Made by a program: the position numbers and the translations under genes. From the IMG/VR virus record IMGVR_UViG_3300015171_000026, positions 1-26,979 of that record: a stretch of 26,979 nt of DNA. One strand, 5' to 3'. The notes under the pieces were generated by a model, which was not told the origin of the DNA, searched no databases, and was given only the letters and a program-made list of their open reading frames with translations. Below are positions 22,335-26,979 of the stretch, one piece after another. Origin of the DNA: a virus. Position 1 is the first letter of the stretch; the number at the start of each line of letters is the position of its first letter.

Positions 22335-22511
22335 ATGGCAAACGAAGCTAAAGCATGGGAACGGATGCAGAAAGCAATCTGGGAAGGCGAGATGGAGTCT
22401 AGGCGTTTGGACGCTATGCCCATCAAGCGCACCCATTCAGAGTCTTGCGCATATCATGCTGGTGGTGATTGCACTTGTGGTTTGACGCCATGGCCCGAAG
22501 ACGAAGCATAA
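22335..22511 (+). CDS. Small Cys/His protein, 58 aa
   Basis: ATG 22335 is preceded by AGGGG with spacing of about five; an in-frame GTG two codons earlier (22329) is possible but lacks spacing. Helical start (KAWERMQKAIWEGEMESRRL), then ESCAYHAGGDCTCGLTPWP with a Cys-x2-His-x4-Cys-x-Cys pattern that may bind zinc. First gene of the rightward operon. Unknown function. Confidence 0.7.
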   Translation: MANEAKAWERMQKAIWEGEMESRRLDAMPIKRTHSESCAYHAGGDCTCGLTPWPEDEA

Positions 22512-22552
22512 ACCGCACTCGATACAGAGTGTCTTTAGTTGAGGTGAAGAGT

Positions 22553-22774
22553 ATGACACAACGTTATCGCAACGCATTGAAAGCATTCCAATTAGCTGAT
22601 GATGTATGGTCAGCAGCCCTCCAACAGCACTATGGCGCCAAAGCTGGCGATGCGCGCTACAACAACAAGCTGAATGGCGCCACTCATCAGCTTGCCTACC
22701 TCAAAATCGAACGCATGGCTGCATTCAAGGAATATGAGTCGGCAAAGGCTGAGAGCAACGAGGTGAAGAGATGA
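22553..22774 (+). CDS. Helical small protein, 73 aa
   Basis: ATG 22553 follows GAGGTGAAGAG; upstream codons back to 22469 lie in another gene. The protein is helical and charged (RNALKAFQLADDVWSAAL; KIERMAAFKEYESAKAE), with a central AGDARYNNKLNGATHQLA loop of a type I recognise from small phage proteins. Its TGA overlaps the next ATG. Function unknown. Confidence 0.75.
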   Translation: MTQRYRNALKAFQLADDVWSAALQQHYGAKAGDARYNNKLNGATHQLAYLKIERMAAFKEYESAKAESNEVKR

Positions 22775-22974
22775 CGCAAATGATTTATCTACTCAAGCTA
22801 AACAACGGTTCAACGCAACGCTGGGATTGTCAAGCATTCGGCGATTGGTGCAAAGATAACGGATTACGCATCGGCCAAAACATGCAGACTCGACTCGTGC
22901 AGTTGCGCCAATACACCGGCCTTAACGTGATTGATTGGACCACCGACGAACTTAGGGATTACGAAATTCAGTAG
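22771..22974 (+). CDS. Unknown small protein, 67 aa
   Basis: ATG 22771 overlaps the preceding stop (ATGA) and is preceded by GAGGTGAAGAG, the same ribosome-site cassette as its upstream neighbour. The sequence (GSTQRWDCQAFGDWCKDNG; TGLNVIDWTTDELRDYEI) is mixed alpha/beta with two cysteines. The gene ends TAG at 22974. No domain recognised. Confidence 0.75.
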   Translation: MTQMIYLLKLNNGSTQRWDCQAFGDWCKDNGLRIGQNMQTRLVQLRQYTGLNVIDWTTDELRDYEIQ

Positions 22975-23062
22975 TTGCGCAACCACTCACTCGCCGCTGC
23001 AACTCGCGCATGGAGTTTCTACACGTTCGAGGTCTAAAGCCTGCGAAGAATAAGAGGATGAG

Positions 23063-23284
23063 ATGAGCACTTGGGTTATTACTCACGGATTGGCGCAACT
23101 GGTAGACGCTACGAATAGAGCTCGGCGCATCGATCCCGAGATCAGCACAACAGTGAAGCAGGGGAAGTTTCAAGTTGTGCGCGTCAAGTATGACAGAAAA
23201 GGCAAATCCACCGTAACGCCGGTCAGTGCTTGGATGGATATTGCATCGACCATTCGATTCATGGAGAGAATATGCGCGTCCTAG
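23063..23284 (+). CDS. Unknown small basic protein, 73 aa
   Basis: ATG 23063 follows AAGAGGATGAG. The protein reads THGLAQLVDATNRARRIDPE, then VKQGKFQVVRVKYDRKGKST and a helical end. It overlaps the methyltransferase-like gene start by 13 bases. A part of the DNA (about 23088-23112) looks like a tRNA D-arm but is coding. No known function. Confidence 0.72.
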   Translation: MSTWVITHGLAQLVDATNRARRIDPEISTTVKQGKFQVVRVKYDRKGKSTVTPVSAWMDIASTIRFMERICAS

Positions 23285-23898
23285 TGGCCTGCGAGTTCTC
23301 CGGCGTTGTGCGTGAAGCGTTTCGCAGGCGCGGGCATGATGCTTGGAGTTGCGACTTAACTGCGGCGCTTGATGGTTCGCCTTATCATTTTCAATGTGAT
23401 GTGCTGACGGTGCTCGACAAGGGGTGGGATCTGATGATTGGACACCCCGATTGCACTTTCATCACAAACGCCGGCGTCCGGCATCTGCATATTCACGTTG
23501 CATCTAGAAAAGGAAACCGCGCCAAGATATTCGGCGAAGCACGATGGATCGAAATGAGAAAAGCGTGCGAGTTTTTCAACAAACTAAAGGCTGCGCCTAT
23601 TGCTCGGATCGCACTTGAAAATCCTATCCCGCATCGGTATGCGAGGGAATTGATAGGTCGATACGACCAGTTAATTCAGCCGTGGCAATTTGGTGAGGGC
23701 GAAGTAAAAGCGACTTGCATTTGGCGAAAAAACCTCCCTGCGCTCATTCCGACACAAATCGTTGCCGGCCGCTATGCTCGATGCCATCTGCAATCGCCCG
23801 GCGTAAAGAATGGCCTTACGCGGGCGCAGCGGAGATCAATTACCTATCAAGGCATCGCAGATGCAATGGCCGAACAATGGGGCGACACAACCAAATAA
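23272..23898 (+). CDS. Cytosine DNA methyltransferase-like protein, 208 aa
   Basis: ATG 23272 has GGAGAG just upstream; longer readings to 23230 are less likely. It begins MRVLVACEFSGVVREAFRRR, the SAM-binding FSG motif of C5-cytosine methyltransferases. HPDC with Cys61 takes the place of the usual Pro-Cys catalytic motif, and LENP (115-118) replaces the ENV/ENP motif. No large target-recognition domain is present. It resembles the compact phage proteins annotated as DNA cytosine methyltransferases, which probably mark phage DNA against restriction. Activity is uncertain because the HPDC motif is unusual and no target domain is seen. Confidence 0.75.
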   Translation: MRVLVACEFSGVVREAFRRRGHDAWSCDLTAALDGSPYHFQCDVLTVLDKGWDLMIGHPDCTFITNAGVRHLHIHVASRKGNRAKIFGEARWIEMRKACEFFNKLKAAPIARIALENPIPHRYARELIGRYDQLIQPWQFGEGEVKATCIWRKNLPALIPTQIVAGRYARCHLQSPGVKNGLTRAQRRSITYQGIADAMAEQWGDTTK

Positions 23899-23912
23899 AC
23901 AGGAGGATTGAG

Positions 23913-24128
23913 ATGAAAATCAGACGTTTAAGTTGCTGCTGCTGTGGCGAGTCGTTTCAAGGCAGGCAATTCCACAATCAGGATACAGGCTTTGGGATGG
24001 GTGAATGCTGCGCTGATTGGGTGCTGAATCGCAGACCATTCGGTCACGATCCGATGACCTTGGAAGAGTTTGAGCGCACCTATGGTCGCAAGGGATTCAA
24101 CTTTGCAGTTGGGCAGGTGAGCCAATGA
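23913..24128 (+). CDS. Cys-rich small protein, copy A, 71 aa
   Basis: ATG 23913 has AGGAGG with seven bases spacing. It carries CCCCGESF near residues 8-15 and a second Cys pair in GECCADWVLNRRPFGHD, likely a zinc site, then a helix (MTLEEFERTYG). An almost identical copy lies at 25591-25806. Its stop overlaps the next start (ATGA). Function unknown. Confidence 0.8.
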   Translation: MKIRRLSCCCCGESFQGRQFHNQDTGFGMGECCADWVLNRRPFGHDPMTLEEFERTYGRKGFNFAVGQVSQ

Positions 24129-24322
24129 AGCGCACTTGGAATATCGACCGCGACATAATCATCAACTCGGGCACCGGGAACGATTACGACGATGTACGCG
24201 ACGTTTCCGCCCTGCACTACGAGGGCAAATCAGCCGACCAGATCGGTCACATCCTCGGTATGCGTCCAATCGTTGCGCAAGCCATCATTGACGATATTAC
24301 CGAATCGGAGGACGAACAATGA
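24125..24322 (+). CDS. Possible HTH small protein, 65 aa
   Basis: ATG 24125 overlaps the preceding stop. The C-terminal half, ALHYEGKSADQIGHILGMRP followed by IVAQAIIDDI, looks like a helix-turn-helix, so it may bind DNA. The N-terminus is acidic and Asn/Gly-rich. Its TGA overlaps the next ATG. Unverified. Confidence 0.7.
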   Translation: MKRTWNIDRDIIINSGTGNDYDDVRDVSALHYEGKSADQIGHILGMRPIVAQAIIDDITESEDEQ

Positions 24323-24504
24323 CTATCGAACAATTGACCATGCCACCTGCTGAAGTGCTCTACAGCATCGCAGCAAGGCTCAAGGCGCGCGCGCAGGCGC
24401 AGGAACGATGGATAGGGTCACTCGGACCCCAAACGATGCCTGACAGCCTGCAAACGCTGGGAAATGGGTATCTGATCGCCAATACGCAAGCTAACCAGGA
24501 TTAG
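24319..24504 (+). CDS. Unknown small protein, 61 aa
   Basis: ATG 24319 overlaps the preceding stop (ATGA), giving a chain of three coupled genes. The first part is helical (PPAEVLYSIAARLKARAQAQ), the rest polar. TAG at 24504. No known motif. Confidence 0.7.
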   Translation: MTIEQLTMPPAEVLYSIAARLKARAQAQERWIGSLGPQTMPDSLQTLGNGYLIANTQANQD

Positions 24505-24518
24505 ATGGGGAGGGGATT

Positions 24519-24647
24519 GTGATTATCAGCGCAAATGAGAATGGGATTACCTTGTATCGGGAGGATAGCGACCGGCGCATTTCGCATGAATCCACGGTCG
24601 TGCATCACATGCGGCGTTTGTTTGCGCGTCAAGAATGGCGAAGTTGA
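24519..24647 (+). CDS. Short frame overlapping the next gene, 42 aa
   Basis: GTG at 24519 has a strong GGGGAGGGGATT ribosome site, the same cassette as the GTG start at 25229. The frame reads VIISANENGITLYREDSDRR, then ISHESTVVHHMRRLF, and ends at 24647. Codons look normal. It overlaps the 24535-24873 frame by 113 bases. It may be a true overlapping gene or the N-terminus of one protein joined by a +1 shift. Confidence 0.45.
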   Translation: MIISANENGITLYREDSDRRISHESTVVHHMRRLFARQEWRS

Positions 24648-24873
24648 GACCTCACGCGGAGCAAGGTTCCCCGTGGAACACGCAAGGCGCGGCTTGGCAC
24701 TGGTAGACGCCGTTAAGGCATCCGGAGACGCATGGCAGCGCAATGGGCATACCTGCCACTTGGGCAATTACCAGATTGACCGCATTGACTCCAACGGCAC
24801 AGTACACGCCGGATGCCATGTTGTGACGTACAAAGCAATCGAGCGGATTCGAGAGCAGATTCTATCCGCCTAA
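24535..24873 (+). CDS. Small protein with HTCHLGNYQID core, start uncertain
   Basis: The C-terminal 80 residues (VKNGEVETSRGARFPVEHAR; NGHTCHLGNYQIDRIDSNGT; HAGCHVVTYKAIERI) look strongly coding and resemble a small phage protein family with Cys/His residues. The N-terminus is less sure: ATG 24535 or 24586 (which adds a Cys-x2-Cys-x2-Cys group) or TTG 24622 are possible, and none has a strong ribosome site. Function unknown. Confidence 0.7.
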   Translation: MRMGLPCIGRIATGAFRMNPRSCITCGVCLRVKNGEVETSRGARFPVEHARRGLALVDAVKASGDAWQRNGHTCHLGNYQIDRIDSNGTVHAGCHVVTYKAIERIREQILSA

Positions 24874-24909
24874 ACTTTCTCCTGCTTGCCTCCGTTTGGC
24901 AGGTGAGAC

Positions 24910-25191
24910 GTGGAGTTGGTAACTCTCAGGCAGGGTACGCAAGCCTTGCCAGAATTTGAGGATGAGATGACGGTTTCAGAGATGGCGCAACGGTTCGAAG
25001 CATACGACCATGAAACGCTCGCATTCACGTTTGGAGATTGGGTCAATATGACTTGGCTTGAACGCGATGTAAGACAGGCTGAAATTGACGCTAAACACAA
25101 CTACAAACATGGGTGGATTGTCATTGACGGTCAATCGTTCGACCGCTATCAGGCGTTCCCGAATCAGCAGTTTTCGAATGTGTGGGATTGA
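24910..25191 (+). CDS. Unknown acidic protein, 93 aa (or 74)
   Basis: GTG 24910 has AGGTGAG upstream. ATG 24967 in the same frame follows GAGGATGAG exactly as in the gene at 23063, so it may be the real start (74 residues). The sequence is acidic and helical at first (VSEMAQRFEAYDHETLAFTF), then DWVNMTWLERDVRQAEID and a polar end. No domain recognised. Confidence 0.65.
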   Translation: MELVTLRQGTQALPEFEDEMTVSEMAQRFEAYDHETLAFTFGDWVNMTWLERDVRQAEIDAKHNYKHGWIVIDGQSFDRYQAFPNQQFSNVWD

Positions 25192-25228
25192 CTATGTAAC
25201 TGATCGCCAGCAATAGTGGGAGGGGATT

Positions 25229-25420
25229 GTGAAACAGTTTGCGGCAATGATGGCTGAATGTGCCAGAGTTAGAGCGCAGTATCTTAGCTCACGTCAGCAG
25301 TATGCAGAAGCGCAACGCGAGTACAACGAACAAGCAATATGGCTAAAGGTAGCGAGTTCTTATGAAAAGGAGACGCGAGATGAGGAAACCTACCCACATT
25401 TTGTACAAAACAACGGATGA
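25229..25420 (+). CDS. Helical small protein, 63 aa
   Basis: GTG 25229 follows GGGAGGGGATT. The protein is a single long amphipathic helix (MMAECARVRAQYLSSRQQYA; EAQREYNEQAIWLKVASSYE). Its last 41 bases overlap the next gene. Possibly coiled-coil. Function unknown. Confidence 0.68.
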   Translation: MKQFAAMMAECARVRAQYLSSRQQYAEAQREYNEQAIWLKVASSYEKETRDEETYPHFVQNNG

Positions 25421-25586
25421 TGACTCGCCTGAGTCCATTTGTGATCGTAACGGCGAAGTGGTTCTTGGGCTATGTCGAGTATGCGGAGCTGGAGAAATTG
25501 AGCTAGATGAGCGTTGCGATGTTAGACAAAGGCGCTTGGATCTTGGAATAGGCTGGAAATGGTTGAACGCAAAAAGGGAGGGTTGA
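25380..25586 (+). CDS. Cys-rich small protein, 68 aa
   Basis: ATG 25380 follows AAGGAG with seven bases spacing; the earlier ATG at 25362 has no site. The reading MRKPTHILYKTTDDDSPESI leads to a Cys cluster (ICDRN, LCRVCGAG, RCDVR) that may bind zinc. Several unassigned phage proteins have this build. The gene ends TGA at 25586, four bases before the second CCCC-protein gene. Confidence 0.72.
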   Translation: MRKPTHILYKTTDDDSPESICDRNGEVVLGLCRVCGAGEIELDERCDVRQRRLDLGIGWKWLNAKREG

Positions 25587-25590
25587 AGGG

Positions 25591-25806
25591 ATGAAAATCA
25601 GGAGATTAACCTGTTGCTGCTGCGGTGAATCGTTTCAAGGCAGGCAGTTTCACAATCAGGATACCGGGTTCGGCATGGGTCCATGCTGCGCCGATTGGGT
25701 GCTGAATCGCAGGCCATTCGGTCACGATCCTATGACATTGGAAGAGTTCGAGCGGACCTATGGCAAGCGGGGAGTCAATTTCATAGTCGAGGAGGTTACG
25801 GCATGA
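25591..25806 (+). CDS. Cys-rich small protein, copy B, 71 aa
   Basis: 61 of 71 residues match copy A at 23913; the ten changes are S/T, E/P, R/K, K/R, F/V, A/I, G/E, Q/E, S/T and Q/A. Many nucleotide differences are silent, which suggests selection to keep the protein. The site GGAGGG-x-GAAGGG precedes ATG 25591. The CCCCGESF and CCADWVLNRRPFGHD parts are the same. The stop overlaps the next start (ATGA). Confidence 0.8.
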   Translation: MKIRRLTCCCCGESFQGRQFHNQDTGFGMGPCCADWVLNRRPFGHDPMTLEEFERTYGKRGVNFIVEEVTA

Positions 25807-25919
25807 AGTCAGAACTGGAGCAATACCGGGAGCTGGTCGAGGAGTTGCAGGGGATCATAAAGGCGAGAGATGAGGAGATTGCCATACTGGAGACTCGCCT
25901 GACTAAAAAGCCCCTTTAG
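25803..25919 (+). CDS. Coiled-coil mini-protein, 38 aa
   Basis: ATG 25803 overlaps the TGA of copy B. It reads MKSELEQYRELVEELQGIIK, then EEIAILETRLTKKPL, with a heptad pattern. The stop codon TAG lies in the loop of the terminator at 25905-25945, so translation runs into the hairpin. Confidence 0.7.
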   Translation: MKSELEQYRELVEELQGIIKARDEEIAILETRLTKKPL

Positions 25920-25927
25920 GATATACT
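25899..25927 (+). promoter_or_regulatory. Candidate promoter for HNH gene, inside terminator
   Basis: CTGACT (25899-25904), a 17-base spacer, and TATACT (25922-25927). The transcript would start near 25934 and its first bases AGGGGG (25934-25939) would be the ribosome site for ATG 25948. The -10 lies in the loop of the terminator hairpin. Confidence 0.5.
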
Positions 25928-25945
25928 ATTCCTAGGGGGCTTTTT
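25905..25945 (+). terminator. Bidirectional intrinsic terminator
   Basis: AAAAAGCCCC (25905-25914) pairs with GGGGCTTTTT (25936-25945), with an inner AGGA/TCCT stem, so T-runs flank both sides. It ends rightward early transcripts and could stop leftward transcripts from the minus-strand gene at 26351-26578. Confidence 0.85.
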
Positions 25946-25947
25946 GC

Positions 25948-26370
25948 ATGGGCGCTAAGTGGGTACACAGACTTTCAAACATAGATTCAATTGCCCGAAC
26001 TGCCGATTGCATAGTATGCGGAAGAGTCTCAGTCAAGCGAAGAATGGGAAAAACTGAGAAAGCCCCTTATAGATGGGCGTGCAAGAAAAGAGAAAAGGAT
26101 TTCTCTTCTTACGTGTCGTCTGGGCATTCAAGAAAACAAACAGCCGTCGAATATAAGGGCGGAGAATGCCAGATATGCGGGTATAAAAAGTGCTTAAAAG
26201 CATTACAATTTCATCATTTAGACCCATCCAAAAAAGAACACGGAATCGCCGTAATTACACAGAGAGCACACAGGTTTGAGAATGCTAGAAACGAACTAGA
26301 TAAATGTATTCTTCTTTGTGCCAATTGCCATGTAGAGGTTCATGCAGGCATTACCCCGCTGCCCGCTTAA
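25948..26370 (+). CDS. HNH endonuclease, 140 aa
   Basis: A zinc-containing HNH nuclease: CIVCGRVSV near residue 21, CQICGYKKCLKALQFHHLDP (the HH catalytic pair) and KCILLCANCHVEVHAG (final Asn/His motif with Cys-x2-Cys). ATG 25948 is eight bases after AGGGGG. The DNA is clearly A/T-richer than its neighbours, as expected of a recently arrived homing endonuclease. It overlaps the convergent minus-strand gene by 20 bases at its 3' end. Free-standing, with no intron visible. Confidence 0.9.
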   Translation: MGAKWVHRLSNIDSIARTADCIVCGRVSVKRRMGKTEKAPYRWACKKREKDFSSYVSSGHSRKQTAVEYKGGECQICGYKKCLKALQFHHLDPSKKEHGIAVITQRAHRFENARNELDKCILLCANCHVEVHAGITPLPA

Positions 26371-26578
26371 CCGCCACAGCTCTCTCTCTGTCGTATTCCC
26401 TGTTCGCAGTTGTGCATTCGTCGCAACGGCACCCGTTGTTGTAGCTCGCCCGGATGCCATGTGTGAGGTTCTTGCCCGGACGGTTGACGTAATCCTTCCT
26501 GGCCCTCCTGCAGCGCTTGCAGCGGCACTTCCCATTCGTATAGTTGGCGTACGTTCCGTGCTTAGATCTTGACTTCAT
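26351..26578 (-). CDS. Tandem Cys-motif protein, 75 aa
   Basis: ATG 26578 with GAGGGG very close upstream. Two copies of one motif: HGTYANYTNGKCRCKRCRRA (residues 7-26) and HGIRASYNNGCRCDECTTAN (about 40-59), each with three or four cysteines, likely zinc binding. The C-terminus is basic (REYDRERAVAVKRAAG). It is the only minus-strand gene in the right arm, convergent with the HNH gene and divergent from the gene at 26682. Nucleic-acid binding is likely; the target is unknown. Confidence 0.75.
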   Translation of the reverse strand: MKSRSKHGTYANYTNGKCRCKRCRRARKDYVNRPGKNLTHGIRASYNNGCRCDECTTANREYDRERAVAVKRAAG

Positions 26579-26586
26579 AACCCCTC

Positions 26587-26615
26587 ATGGTAGCGAGTTG
26601 AATTTATTTCGTCAA
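26587..26615 (-). promoter_or_regulatory. Leftward promoter of the tandem Cys-motif gene
   Basis: Minus-strand TTGACG (26615-26610), a 17-base spacer and TACCAT (26592-26587). The transcript would start about 26580, almost at the ATG 26578, so the message is near-leaderless. Confidence 0.5.
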
Positions 26616-26635
26616 CAGCTATAATAACTGTTGAC
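26611..26635. promoter_or_regulatory. Inverted repeat shared by divergent promoters
   Basis: GTCAACAG (26611-26618) and CTGTTGAC (26628-26635) are perfect inverted repeats nine bases apart. They contain the -35 boxes of the leftward promoter (26587-26615) and the rightward one (26631-26659), so a regulator bound here could control both. Confidence 0.6.
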
Positions 26636-26659
26636 AAGGAATCAGACTTGGATTAAGGT
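26631..26659 (+). promoter_or_regulatory. Weak candidate rightward promoter
   Basis: TTGACA (26631-26636), 17 bases, then TAAGGT (26654-26659), which keeps only three consensus positions. The gene at 26682 follows at a normal distance. The AATAACTGTTGACA word is the same as at 22277-22290. Confidence 0.4.
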
Positions 26660-26681
26660 GGATTCAAGTTTGGGAGGGGAT

Positions 26682-26879
26682 ATGACAAAGTATCAATTTC
26701 GCAAAGGGATGAGGCTTTTAGATCACGCAATTGAGCATCTTGGCCCTACAAGTCCTTGCGGATTGCTGATTCAGGACGGGATGATAGTCGGCAATCTACC
26801 CGCAACTTCAAACAACGCCGACATTACTCGCGCAGTACTAGTAACTGCCATGCTCAAATTAATGAAGGAAGCCGCATGA
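26682..26879 (+). CDS. Unknown small protein, 65 aa
   Basis: ATG 26682 follows GGGAGGGGAT, the third use of this cassette in the right arm. Reads MTKYQFRKGMRLLDHAIEHL, then GPTSPCGLLIQDGMIVGN and a helical end. The TGA overlaps the next ATG. No known domain. Confidence 0.72.
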   Translation: MTKYQFRKGMRLLDHAIEHLGPTSPCGLLIQDGMIVGNLPATSNNADITRAVLVTAMLKLMKEAA

Positions 26880-26956
26880 AACACATGCTACCAATTGCTG
26901 CAATCTTTATCATCCTTGTGCTGATCGCGGCCTACGTCGCGGGATTGAGGGTGTGA
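26876..26956 (+). CDS. Single-helix membrane peptide, 26 aa
   Basis: ATG 26876 overlaps the preceding stop (ATGA). Nearly the whole product is one hydrophobic helix (LPIAAIFIILVLIAAYVAGL). Its stop shares a base with the next ATG (TGATG). Coupling on both sides makes it credible despite its length. Confidence 0.6.
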   Translation: MKHMLPIAAIFIILVLIAAYVAGLRV

Positions 26957-26979
26957 TGAGTAAGATTGATTACGGCACC
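26956..26979 (+). CDS. Start of a further gene (8 codons, leaves window)
   Basis: ATG 26956 shares one base with the TGA of the membrane peptide gene and the frame (MSKIDYGT) stays open to the window edge. Nothing can be said about function. Confidence 0.5.

Noticed and set aside
23088-23130. tRNA-Leu-like D-arm (GGCGCAACTGGTAGACGC); similar words near 24690
   Set aside because: No acceptor pairing, anticodon stem or T-loop follows; both lie inside coding frames.
1-26979. CRISPR array, prophage attachment sites or integrase
   Set aside because: No regularly spaced direct repeats, no core repeat with a tRNA and no recombinase motif were seen.

Overview
This window is part of the genome of a double-stranded DNA tailed phage (class Caudoviricetes). 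The evidence is a large terminase, a portal of about 700 residues, a scaffold-like protein, a major capsid protein and several neck or tail proteins, all tightly packed with ATGA, GTGA or TGATG stop-start overlaps. Promoters look sigma70-like (TTGACA with 17-18 bp spacers) and ribosome sites are strong AGGAG types, which fits an ordinary mesophilic bacterial host. The host cannot be named from the sequence. Portal size and the lack of an obvious major tail or tape-measure gene hint at a short-tailed (podovirus-like) particle, but that is inference. No integrase, polymerase, lysin, tRNA or CRISPR array was seen.

Left arm, about 21,815 down to 1, minus strand: one long leftward late operon. In transcription order it starts at a strong promoter overlapped by a 35-bp interrupted palindrome (21,811-21,848). 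First come small accessory genes: a zinc-ribbon protein, a Trp-rich 20-residue peptide coupled to a one-helix membrane protein, and a secreted coiled-coil protein. Next is a sugar or surface-modification cassette: a GT4 glycosyltransferase, a LuxR-type helix-turn-helix protein, a three-domain C-methyltransferase-like enzyme and a GT2 glycosyltransferase split by a frameshift. Then follow a zinc-ribbon/HTH regulator and an HNH-AP2 homing endonuclease. Packaging genes come next (small terminase-like, TerL, an unknown 168-residue protein, portal). After a promoter and a strong terminator comes the head module (small basic protein, Pro-rich protein, scaffold, major capsid, decoration-like proteins). 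The last part holds neck/adaptor-like proteins, a run of seven short lysine-rich proteins, and the start of a large Ig/Fn3-like tail protein that leaves the window at base 1.

Centre, 21,849-22,334: about 490 bases with no convincing gene, holding AT-rich stretches, small palindromes, one DnaA-box-like word and a rightward TTGACA box.

Right arm, 22,335-26,979, mainly plus strand: early-type genes, nearly all under 100 residues, many with zinc-binding cysteines. They include a cytosine-methyltransferase-like protein, two copies of a Cys-rich 71-residue protein (61 of 71 residues identical), an HNH endonuclease whose promoter and ribosome site seem to lie inside a terminator hairpin, and one minus-strand gene with a tandem Cys motif expressed from a divergent promoter pair.

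The clearest unexplained system is a family of eight very short, very basic proteins in the head/neck operon whose tails resemble the histone SPKK/SPRKK DNA-binding motif. They may be virion-packaged DNA-condensing or connector proteins.
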